Shown one piece after another: positions 15,544 through 22,811 of a DNA stretch of 61,797 nt (positions within the stretch are counted from its first letter, which is position 1; the number at the start of each line of letters is the position of its first letter). The stretch spans positions 1 through 61,797 of the forward strand of contig JACREQ010000085.1 in assembly GCA_016218155.1 (NCBI GenBank), in the 5' to 3' direction. This DNA is from Bacteroidia bacterium (lineage in GTDB: Bacteria; Bacteroidota; Bacteroidia; Bacteroidales; GWA2-32-17). The translations under genes and the position numbers were made by a program. The notes under the pieces were generated by a model. That model was not told the DNA's origin and did not search any database. It saw only the letters and a program-made list of their open reading frames with translations.

Positions 15544-17535
15544 TTAAATATTTTTTGGTAATGCAATTTTAAATGTTGTACCTGTAGGGCCCTGACTTTT
15601 ATCAACATTGGAAATAACATCAATTTTTCCTTTATGCATTTTCACAATTCCATAAACAATGGGCAAACCAAGTCCTGTTCCTTTTCCAATTTCTTTTGTA
15701 GTAAAAAATGGAGTGAAAAGTTTGTCCATATTTTCTTTCTCAACACCGGTTCCGGTATCGCTTATGTTTATTTCTATTTCTTTGTCATTTCCTTTAACAA
15801 CCAACTTTAATTCTCCGCCATCTGGCATTGCCTCTATTGCATTTTTCTCAACATTTGTAAGAACCTGCATCATCTGTTCTGCATCAATCATCATTAAAGC
15901 TTCTTTAACTTCTGAGCAAAAAGATGCAGTAACATTATTTGGAATAATAACAGAACTAAGACTATGTTTTACAAATTCATTAATATCTGTTTCGGTTAGT
16001 TTAACCTGATTTTTTCTTGCAAAATTTAGTAAACCACCAACAATTACCTTGCAACGATTAGCTTGTTCGGCAATTAATTCAAGATCTTTAAACAGCTGGC
16101 TATCGGCAGGAATTTCTTCTTTAAGTAAATTACTGTACATTGTTATTACGCCAAGTGGATTATTTAATTCGTGTGCAATACCAGCTGAAAGTTGTCCCAT
16201 GTGAGCAAGTTTTTCAGATTTATTTAGCTGTTGTTGTGTGTTGGCAAGTTTTCCGTTGGTAGTATGTAATTCTTCAATTGTTGAGTGAAGTTTTTTAATT
16301 GTTTCGGGTAGGCACATATCAATTTCAGCTAATCCCTGAAATATAGCAATCGCATGCTCTTCACAGGTTGCATAACCACATGCACCACAATTAAGATAAT
16401 CTTCAGCTGAAGATTTACCCATGTTTTTTAAAATAAGATCAATTTCTTTTCTTTCAGGAACAGAGGCTCTTCTGTCCATATTCTCGAAATGTGTACTGAA
16501 ATCTACATCGCTATATTTTTCAATATTTTTTTGCCATTCTTCAATATTTAGATTCTTGACTTTTTCGTTGGCATATGATTTTACTAAATTTCTGCGTTGA
16601 AATTTTCTGCCGTTTTTCGACATGCCTGGTCCCATTATGCAACCTTCGCAACATAATAGTTCTGTATATTGTGATTTAATGTGACCGGAGGATAATTCCA
16701 TTAATGCCTCTCTGAAATTTATATAACCATCTGTTACAATAATATCATTATCGCCAACATTTACGTTTTTTGAAATATTTTGCATTAACCCTCTACTAAT
16801 GGGTAGAAATGCTCCACTGCCAGCTTTTGGTTCATCCCAATCAGATTCTATAACATTGTTCTGAAATATTTTAAAACTTGCAAATAATTGTCTTAATTCA
16901 GTAAAGGTTAATACAGCATTAATTTCTTGTGATTCTGCTTTCTTTGCAATACAAGGACTAATAAAAACAATATTCACATTTTCGCCATATTTTTTACGCA
17001 TTATCCTACCGGTTGCCACCATTGGCGAAACAATAGGTGCAAGTTTTGTAACTAATTCGGGCATATAATGCATAATGTAAAATGCTACAGCTGGGCAATC
17101 ACTGGAAATTATCTGAAGATCTGATTTTGTAAGTAAATTTCTATATTCATTTGCAATCATATCTGCACCAAAACTTACTTCAACAACATCATCAAAACCA
17201 AGGGCTTTAATCATGCCAACAAATTGTTTGTAATTTTCAATTTCTAGAAATTCAGCTACAAAGCTTGGGGCTACAATTGCAATTTTTCTTTTATCTGACT
17301 TTAAAATATTTACTGTTTCTTCGATTGAGTTATAATATATTTTTGCTTCCTGTGTACAGTTTCTTACGCAGTTACCACAGGCAATACATCTGTCGGTTAT
17401 AACATTTGCCTGACCATTAATAATACTGATAGCCTTTACGGGACACTCTCTCACGCAAGTATAACACATCTTGCAACGATTTTTTCTCGTAAAAACAAGT
17501 GGATTACTATTTGTGAACTTTGCCATTTTTTTCAA
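15544..17535 (-). CDS. [FeFe]-hydrogenase-like sensor histidine kinase (HydS type)
   Basis: Putative H2/redox-sensing kinase, soluble. Domain order: two [4Fe-4S] ferredoxin clusters (Cys21/24/27/31 and Cys50/53/56/60); a truncated H-cluster domain with three diagnostic loops, SSDCP (Cys147), SPCIAKKAE (Cys195) and CCEGC (Cys295/299); a further Fe-S domain CGACGYATC (Cys383/386/391/408); a coiled coil; HisKA with AHELNNP (His455); and HATPase (EKNAIEAM, DTGTGV, GKGTGLGLPIV). This matches group C sensory hydrogenases linked to histidine kinases. The cysteine that relays protons in catalytic enzymes (first Cys of TSCCPGW) is Asp146 here, and the small-subunit region is absent, so it likely senses rather than turns over H2. 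It lies directly after hydA and before a receiver gene. Confidence 0.9.
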   Translation of the reverse strand: MKKMAKFTNSNPLVFTRKNRCKMCYTCVRECPVKAISIINGQANVITDRCIACGNCVRNCTQEAKIYYNSIEETVNILKSDKRKIAIVAPSFVAEFLEIENYKQFVGMIKALGFDDVVEVSFGADMIANEYRNLLTKSDLQIISSDCPAVAFYIMHYMPELVTKLAPIVSPMVATGRIMRKKYGENVNIVFISPCIAKKAESQEINAVLTFTELRQLFASFKIFQNNVIESDWDEPKAGSGAFLPISRGLMQNISKNVNVGDNDIIVTDGYINFREALMELSSGHIKSQYTELLCCEGCIMGPGMSKNGRKFQRRNLVKSYANEKVKNLNIEEWQKNIEKYSDVDFSTHFENMDRRASVPERKEIDLILKNMGKSSAEDYLNCGACGYATCEEHAIAIFQGLAEIDMCLPETIKKLHSTIEELHTTNGKLANTQQQLNKSEKLAHMGQLSAGIAHELNNPLGVITMYSNLLKEEIPADSQLFKDLELIAEQANRCKVIVGGLLNFARKNQVKLTETDINEFVKHSLSSVIIPNNVTASFCSEVKEALMMIDAEQMMQVLTNVEKNAIEAMPDGGELKLVVKGNDKEIEINISDTGTGVEKENMDKLFTPFFTTKEIGKGTGLGLPIVYGIVKMHKGKIDVISNVDKSQGPTGTTFKIALPKNI

Positions 17536-17540
17536 TTTTT

Positions 17541-17580
17541 AACTTTAAGTACTTATAACTTTAGGCACTTTAAGTACTTT
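17541..17580. repeat. Degenerate 9-mer tandem repeats between hydA and the sensor kinase
   Basis: Four to five units (ACTTTAAGT, ACTTATAAC, ACTTTAGGC, ACTTTAAGT, ACTTT) fill the 46-base gap between the hydA stop and the sensor kinase start. Confidence 0.65.
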
Positions 17581-17581
17581 G

Positions 17582-19312
17582 TTATAGTATTACATCATCG
17601 CGTTTTGCATAACTGGTATGCAGTAAATCGTGACTTTTATGACTTAATGGTTCGCCCAAAAAATCTTTATATATATCAATAATTTCAGGGTTTTTATGAG
17701 ATACTTTTATTGGTTCTTTTTCGTCGATTTTATAAATTGATTTTATTCTTTCTTTTAAAGCTTCTTCATTTGAGTTTATTGGTTGTCCGCCACCACTAAT
17801 GCAACCACCGGGACATGCCATAACTTCAATAAAATGAATATCATTTCTTCCGTTTTTAATTTCTTTTAAAAGTTCTTCGGAATTTGATAGTCCGCTAACA
17901 ACAGCTACACCAATTTCAAGTTTTTCTGTTATTTGAATTTTTGCAATTTTACATCCCTTAGTTCCTCTTAAAGGCGGAATTTTGAAGTTTACCATTTCTT
18001 TGCCATTTAACTTAAAATATGCAGTTCTAATCGCTGCTTCCATAACACCGCCAGTGTTGGCAAAAAGTTTACCAGCAGAACTTCTTAACCCTAAAGGTGA
18101 ATCGGCTAATTGTGGTTCTATATTATTCATATCAATACCAAATAATTGTATTAGCTTAACAAATTCACGGGTAGTTAAAACAGCATCAATATCCGATATT
18201 CCTTTTTGTGTCATTTCTTTGCGTTGTCCTTCGAATTTTTTTGCAGTGCATGGCATTATTGAAACCGAATAAATGTCTTCGGGTTTTATATTTGAAATTT
18301 CTGCAAAATGAGATTTTACTAATGCTCCCATCATTTGCTGTGGCGATTTACATGATGATAGATTTGGTAAAAATTCCGGAGCAAATTCTTCGGTATATTT
18401 TACCCATCCTGGGCAACAGCTAGTTATCATTGGTAAAGTTCCGCCGTTTACAATTCTTTGTATTAGTTCGGCAGATTCTTCCATAATAGTTAAATCGGCT
18501 GTAAAAGAAGTATCAAAAACATAATCGAAACCAATTTTACGCAAAGCTGCGTTCATTATTCCGTTTAAATCTTCACCAGCTTTAAGTCCAAGTTCTTCGG
18601 CAATAGAAACTGTAATTGACGGAGCATATTGAACCACAACTGTTTTATTGGTATGAGCCAATGCTTCTAAAATTTCAGGGAAATGATCTTTTTCAGTAAG
18701 CGCTCCTGTTGGACACACCATTATGCATTGACCACAATTAACACAACTTGAAGTGTTTAGGCCCTTATTAAAAGTTGTTCCAATTTCAGATTTGCTACCA
18801 CGATATAAAATATCTATGGCATTTACATTCATGATTTCGTCGCAAACTCTTACGCATCGTGCACATAATATGCATTTTGCTGGATCGCGAACAATACTGG
18901 CACTTGATAAATCTAAGTGATGTGTGTTTTTCTTACCTCTTATTCTTCTTTCTCTTACATGATAAGTTTCTGCAAGATCTTGTAATTCACAGTTTTTATT
19001 TCGTGAACAGTATAAGCAATCATCGGGGTGGTTTGAAAGTAAAAGCTCAACAATTGTTTTTCTTGATTCGGTAACTTTTGGTGAATTTGTAAGAATCTGC
19101 ATTCCTTCTTCAACCGGGTATGAGCAAGCAGTGATTAATTTTCCAGTTAATTTTTGCTCCACCACACAAATACGACAAGCACCTGTTGGAATCATTCCTT
19201 TCATGTGACAAAGAGTTGGAACTTTAATTCCGTTTGCAGTTAAAGTTTCAAGAAGGGTTTCTCCTTTTACTGCTTCTATCTTCTGATTATTAACTTCTAT
19301 AGTAAAGTTCAT
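17582..19312 (-). CDS. hydA: [FeFe]-hydrogenase catalytic subunit HydA
   Basis: Catalytic subunit of an electron-bifurcating, NAD/ferredoxin-linked [FeFe]-hydrogenase. Order: [2Fe-2S] domain (Cys35/46/49/63); His-Cys3 [4Fe-4S] site (His95, Cys99/102/108); two [4Fe-4S] clusters (Cys147/150/153/157, Cys190/193/196/200); H-cluster domain with TSCCPGW (297-303), MPCTAKKFE (Cys355) and EVMACPGGC (Cys500/504), then GGGQP; and a small-subunit tail ending SYAKRDDVIL. The predicted proton-relay residues Cys299, Glu279, Glu282 and Ser319 are all present, and numbering runs almost exactly with the well-studied Clostridium pasteurianum CpI enzyme (574 residues). The trimeric partners are encoded just upstream (hydB 27 bases away, hydC). 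The maturases HydEFG are not in this window. Confidence 0.95.
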   Translation of the reverse strand: MNFTIEVNNQKIEAVKGETLLETLTANGIKVPTLCHMKGMIPTGACRICVVEQKLTGKLITACSYPVEEGMQILTNSPKVTESRKTIVELLLSNHPDDCLYCSRNKNCELQDLAETYHVRERRIRGKKNTHHLDLSSASIVRDPAKCILCARCVRVCDEIMNVNAIDILYRGSKSEIGTTFNKGLNTSSCVNCGQCIMVCPTGALTEKDHFPEILEALAHTNKTVVVQYAPSITVSIAEELGLKAGEDLNGIMNAALRKIGFDYVFDTSFTADLTIMEESAELIQRIVNGGTLPMITSCCPGWVKYTEEFAPEFLPNLSSCKSPQQMMGALVKSHFAEISNIKPEDIYSVSIMPCTAKKFEGQRKEMTQKGISDIDAVLTTREFVKLIQLFGIDMNNIEPQLADSPLGLRSSAGKLFANTGGVMEAAIRTAYFKLNGKEMVNFKIPPLRGTKGCKIAKIQITEKLEIGVAVVSGLSNSEELLKEIKNGRNDIHFIEVMACPGGCISGGGQPINSNEEALKERIKSIYKIDEKEPIKVSHKNPEIIDIYKDFLGEPLSHKSHDLLHTSYAKRDDVIL

Positions 19313-19339
19313 TGTTTTTGATTTTAATTGTTCTTTGTT

Positions 19340-21280
19340 TTATAAAATTTCAATTGCATCAAACTTGCATGCTTCAACACATGCACCGCATGAAATACAT
19401 TTATCCTGAACAACAAAGTGAGGTGTTTTCTTTCCTCCGATAATTGCACCGCTTGGGCATTTTTTAGCGCAAACAGTACATCCGGTACATTTACTTACAT
19501 CTATTTTGAAGATTCTTAGTTCGGTACAAACTCCTGCAGCACATTTACGATCAAAAATATGTTCTTCGTATTCGTGTCTGAACCATTTTAATGTGCTTAA
19601 TACTGGATTTGGAGCAGTCTGCCCAAGTCCGCAAAGCGAAGTTTCTTTAATAACTGTGCTTAATTTTTCTAATTGAATAACACCGTTTACTCTTTCTAAA
19701 GCACTATATGTATTGTCATTACTTGGACGTTTGGTTATACCTTCAAGAATTTCCAACATTCTTTTAGTTCCTTCGCGACAGGGAATACATTTTCCACAAC
19801 TTTCGCTCTGAATAAAATTCATAAAGAACTTTGCAATATCAACCATGCAGGTTTCTTCGTCCATTACAACCAATCCGCCAGAACCCATCATTGCTCCTGC
19901 TTTTATTATTGATTCATAGTCGATTGGGATGTCGAGATTTGCTTCGGTAATACAGCCACCAGATGGACCACCAATCTGAACTGCTTTAAATTTTTTATTG
20001 TCTTTTATTCCACCCGAAATATCAAACAAGACCTCGCGAATAGTTGTTCCCATTGGTACTTCAACTAATCCGGTGAAAGCAATTTTACCAGACATGGCGA
20101 AAACCTTGGTTCCTTTGCTTTTTTCGGTTCCAATTGCCGCAAAAGTTTTGTAACCATTTTCCATAATTCCGGGGATATTCGCAAGAGTCTCAACATTATT
20201 TATAATTGTTGGCTTGCCAAATAATCCGCTAACTGCAGGAAATGGTGGTCGAGGGCGAGGCATTCCTCTTTTTCCTTCGATGCTGTTTATAAGTGCTGTT
20301 TCTTCACCACAAACAAATGCACCAGCTCCCATTTTAACTTTTATATCGAAGTTTACTCCTGTTCCAAAAATATTTTCGCCAAGTAAACCATATTCTCGTG
20401 CCTGTTCCAGTGCTATTTTCAGACGTTTAATTGCCAGTGGATATTCTGCACGGATATAAACATAAGATTTTGTTGCTCCGATTCCGAAAGCAGCAATTCC
20501 CATTCCTTCAATTAGTCGATGTGGATCACCCTCAATTACAGCACGATCCATAAATGCTCCGGGGTCTCCTTCATCTGCATTGCAGATTAAATATTTCTGA
20601 TCGCTTTCGGTTCCTGCAGCAAATTTCCATTTTTTTCCTGTTAAGAAACCTCCACCGCCTCTGCCTCTTAGTCCAGATTTTTCTATTTCGTCACAAACAG
20701 TTATTGAAGATTTTTTACGTAATGTTTGAAGATAAGGAGCATAACCGCCACGTGCAATGTATTCTTCTATATTTACAGGATTTACAATTCCACAATTTTT
20801 TAAAACCAAACGCATTTGTTTTTTGAAAAACTGGTGTTCGTGAATAAATGGGACATTTTCCCAACTAAGCATTTTTGGTGATTTGAATTGTCCTAAAATT
20901 TTTGAATCAGGCAGTTCAATATTTAGAATTTTATCTATAATATCTGCAACTTTTTCTTCTGTAACTTTTTCAAAAGAAATTCGATTTTTTCCGGGTATTT
21001 GAATATCTAATAATGGTTCCGATGAACATAATCCAATACAACCTGTTTCAATAACAACAGCTGTTATTTTTTTGTCTTTAAGATATGTTTCAACAGCTTT
21101 TAATATTTTATCGGCTCCAGATGCTAATCCGCAGGTACCTGCACCTACGTAAATGTGAGGAACTGTAATTTTTTCGTTTTTAAATTCGGCAAGACTGTCT
21201 TCAATATTTTTATTGACAGGTTTTTCTGAAAGTAAATTTTCAATCAGAAACTTTTTGTCTTTTTCCAACTTGTTTGTCAT
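19340..21280 (-). CDS. hydB: NADH-binding subunit of bifurcating hydrogenase (HydB, NuoF-like)
   Basis: FMN- and NAD(H)-binding subunit, the likely site of electron bifurcation. The N-terminal 110 residues are a thioredoxin-like [2Fe-2S] domain (AGTCGLASG, GCIGLCSSEP). The NuoF core follows with GRGGGGFLTGKKW (FMN loop), GAGAFVCGEETALINSIEG (NADH site) and ESCGKCIPCREG ([4Fe-4S]). The C-terminus adds two ferredoxin-type clusters (CTGCTVCAKKC and CISCGACVEAC). At 646 residues it has the length of bifurcating HydB and NfnB-like proteins. It starts 3 bases after the hydC stop and is followed by hydA after 27 bases, so translation is probably coupled. Confidence 0.95.
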   Translation of the reverse strand: MTNKLEKDKKFLIENLLSEKPVNKNIEDSLAEFKNEKITVPHIYVGAGTCGLASGADKILKAVETYLKDKKITAVVIETGCIGLCSSEPLLDIQIPGKNRISFEKVTEEKVADIIDKILNIELPDSKILGQFKSPKMLSWENVPFIHEHQFFKKQMRLVLKNCGIVNPVNIEEYIARGGYAPYLQTLRKKSSITVCDEIEKSGLRGRGGGGFLTGKKWKFAAGTESDQKYLICNADEGDPGAFMDRAVIEGDPHRLIEGMGIAAFGIGATKSYVYIRAEYPLAIKRLKIALEQAREYGLLGENIFGTGVNFDIKVKMGAGAFVCGEETALINSIEGKRGMPRPRPPFPAVSGLFGKPTIINNVETLANIPGIMENGYKTFAAIGTEKSKGTKVFAMSGKIAFTGLVEVPMGTTIREVLFDISGGIKDNKKFKAVQIGGPSGGCITEANLDIPIDYESIIKAGAMMGSGGLVVMDEETCMVDIAKFFMNFIQSESCGKCIPCREGTKRMLEILEGITKRPSNDNTYSALERVNGVIQLEKLSTVIKETSLCGLGQTAPNPVLSTLKWFRHEYEEHIFDRKCAAGVCTELRIFKIDVSKCTGCTVCAKKCPSGAIIGGKKTPHFVVQDKCISCGACVEACKFDAIEIL

Positions 21281-21283
21281 AGC

Positions 21284-21742
21284 CTAAGAGTTTTGATTCT
21301 TTAATGTTTCAACAATCTGTTTAATTTTTTCTGGGTTTACTTTTGCATGAAACTCACCGTTAATACAAATAACCGGAGCTAATCCACAAGCACCGATACA
21401 TGCAACAACTTCGATACTAAATAGTCCGTCGCGTGTGGTTTTTCCGGCTTTTATTTTGAGTTGTTTTTCGAGAACATCTAAAACTGTCGAGGAGCCAAGC
21501 ACGTGACATGCTGTACCTCTGCAAATTTGAATATGGTATTTACCGGTAGGTTCAAATCTAAACTGATTATAAAATGTTGCAACTCCAAAAATTCTGCTTG
21601 TTGGAATATCTAAATGTTTACCAACTCTGATAACTGCCTCGCGCGATAAATATCCTTCTGCTTCCTGTATTTCCTGAAGAATCGGGATTAAAGAATCTCT
21701 TTCAGAATCTTTGTGGGCTGTTAAAATTTCTTCAATTTGCAT
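21284..21742 (-). CDS. hydC: [2Fe-2S] subunit of bifurcating hydrogenase (HydC, NuoE-like)
   Basis: Thioredoxin-fold electron-transfer subunit of the HydABC complex. The helical N-terminus (LIPILQEIQEAEGYLS) is followed by the [2Fe-2S] domain with Cys74, Cys79 (CRGTAC), Cys115 and Cys119 (CIGAC), matching the NuoE pattern. Length 152 residues is standard. It is first of the three hydrogenase genes, 120 bases downstream of a receiver-domain gene on the same strand. Confidence 0.95.
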   Translation of the reverse strand: MQIEEILTAHKDSERDSLIPILQEIQEAEGYLSREAVIRVGKHLDIPTSRIFGVATFYNQFRFEPTGKYHIQICRGTACHVLGSSTVLDVLEKQLKIKAGKTTRDGLFSIEVVACIGACGLAPVICINGEFHAKVNPEKIKQIVETLKNQNS

Positions 21743-21862
21743 TTCAAAAAAGGTTTAATTTTTATTGTTTGATGTTAAAAATTCAAAGTTTGTTGTTCAT
21801 ATTAAGGTTACTTGGCAGATACTTTTAATAATGAACAACAAACGATGAGTGAAAAACAGTGT

Positions 21863-22354
21863 TTAGCCTATTAATCTTTTAACTTCTCTTAAAAGCGATT
21901 TCATTTCAACTGGTTTTCTTACAAAGCCATCAACAGATACATAAACATTTTGTCCTAATGTATTTATGTAGTCGATTCCGGCTAAATTGTGCTTATTGTT
22001 TTGAATTAACAAAACATCAAGTTCTCTGTTTTTAAATTGTCTGCGGTATTCACGAGCCATACCAATTACGTCAGGGTCTGTTGTGTCCAAAACTTCAATT
22101 GAAGTCTGAATTAATACAGGCACTTTCTTAATTTTTTCTACTTCGTTAATTTCTTTTGCAAGCTCAAATCCTTCGAAATGAGTTGTCATCATAACATCAA
22201 GGATAGCTAAATCAGGATGTGATTCCTTCATTTTTTTCATTCCTTCCTTTTTGTCGTTTGCAGTTATTACTGTATAACCGTCATTCTTAAGAATGGTTTC
22301 TACTATGTTGATAACGTCTATGTCGTCGTCAACTATTAACACTTTTTTACTCAT
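21863..22354 (-). CDS. Stand-alone receiver-domain protein heading the hydrogenase operon
   Basis: A 163-residue single-domain response regulator: D9-D10-D11, phosphoacceptor Asp53 (LAILDVMM) and Lys in GFVRKPVEM. Compared with a usual 120-residue receiver it carries an insertion of about 30-35 residues between beta4 and beta5 (DPDVIGMAREYRRQF to NTLGQNVYV). No output domain. It is the promoter-proximal gene of the hydrogenase series and a candidate target of the hydrogenase-like kinase. The insert may form a docking surface; this is inference. Confidence 0.9.
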   Translation of the reverse strand: MSKKVLIVDDDIDVINIVETILKNDGYTVITANDKKEGMKKMKESHPDLAILDVMMTTHFEGFELAKEINEVEKIKKVPVLIQTSIEVLDTTDPDVIGMAREYRRQFKNRELDVLLIQNNKHNLAGIDYINTLGQNVYVSVDGFVRKPVEMKSLLREVKRLIG

Positions 22355-22428
22355 GGCTAAAAAATTTTAAGTTTATACTCTTTTTTATTTTGCTGAAATT
22401 CTTCATTTCTGAATCTCGTTTAACGATA

Positions 22429-22436
22429 CAAATTTA
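22429..22436 (-). promoter_or_regulatory. Predicted -7 box for the hydrogenase operon
   Basis: Minus-strand TAAATTTG matches TAnnTTTG exactly, predicting a transcript start near 22425 and a leader of about 70 bases to the first receiver gene. No TTG lies at the usual -33 spacing, which would fit a promoter needing an activator. Confidence 0.55.
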
Positions 22437-22460
22437 TGGCGCGAATAAGCCGTCTTTTAG

Positions 22461-22500
22461 AGGAAAAAACCTAATTAAGTTTCAGGGGAAAACACCTAAT
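22461..22500. promoter_or_regulatory. Direct repeat, candidate operator of the hydrogenase operon
   Basis: Two 15-base copies, AGGAAAAAACCTAAT (22461-22475) and GGGAAAACACCTAAT (22486-22500), agree at 13 of 15 positions and start 25 bases apart. They lie about 36-75 bases upstream of the predicted hyd transcript start and on the far side from the divergent kinase gene. This is the usual position for an activator site. Confidence 0.5.
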
Positions 22501-22704
22501 ATTGTTTTGTAAGAAGTGATTCATCAGCTAGTTACAATTACAGTTTTAAAAAATAGTTAACAAGAAATATTTTATATGTAATTGATATAGAGCTTAATTA
22601 TTTTTAGATAATTTAGAGTACAGGTATTTTACCTTGTTGTAATTGTTAACTTTTAAACAGTTATTTTCATGCTATATATCAAGTTATAGCATTTAATAAT
22701 ACTT

Positions 22705-22712
22705 TAATTTTG
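22705..22712 (+). promoter_or_regulatory. Predicted -7 box for the Cache-PAS kinase
   Basis: TAATTTTG fits TAnnTTTG and would give a leader of about 95 bases to the kinase start. A TTA (22684) lies near the -33 position. The rest of the 457-base divergent gap shows no gene; it holds this box, the hyd -7 box and the direct repeat. Confidence 0.45.
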
Positions 22713-22811
22713 TAATGGAATAGAAATAAAAGATATTTGGAGTAAGGTGAAAAGCTGTTTTTTTTAATAGAGTAACCATTCTACTCCACTTAGGGTGAAA
22801 AAAGCTTAATT

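Noticed and set aside
17582-21742. NADH dehydrogenase (complex I) NuoEFG module
   Set aside because: The NuoG-like position is taken by a protein with a full H-cluster domain (TSCCPGW, MPC, GGGQP), so this is HydABC.
22355-22811. Possible riboswitch in the hyd/kinase divergent gap
   Set aside because: No conserved riboswitch core could be recognised; only promoters and a direct repeat are supported.
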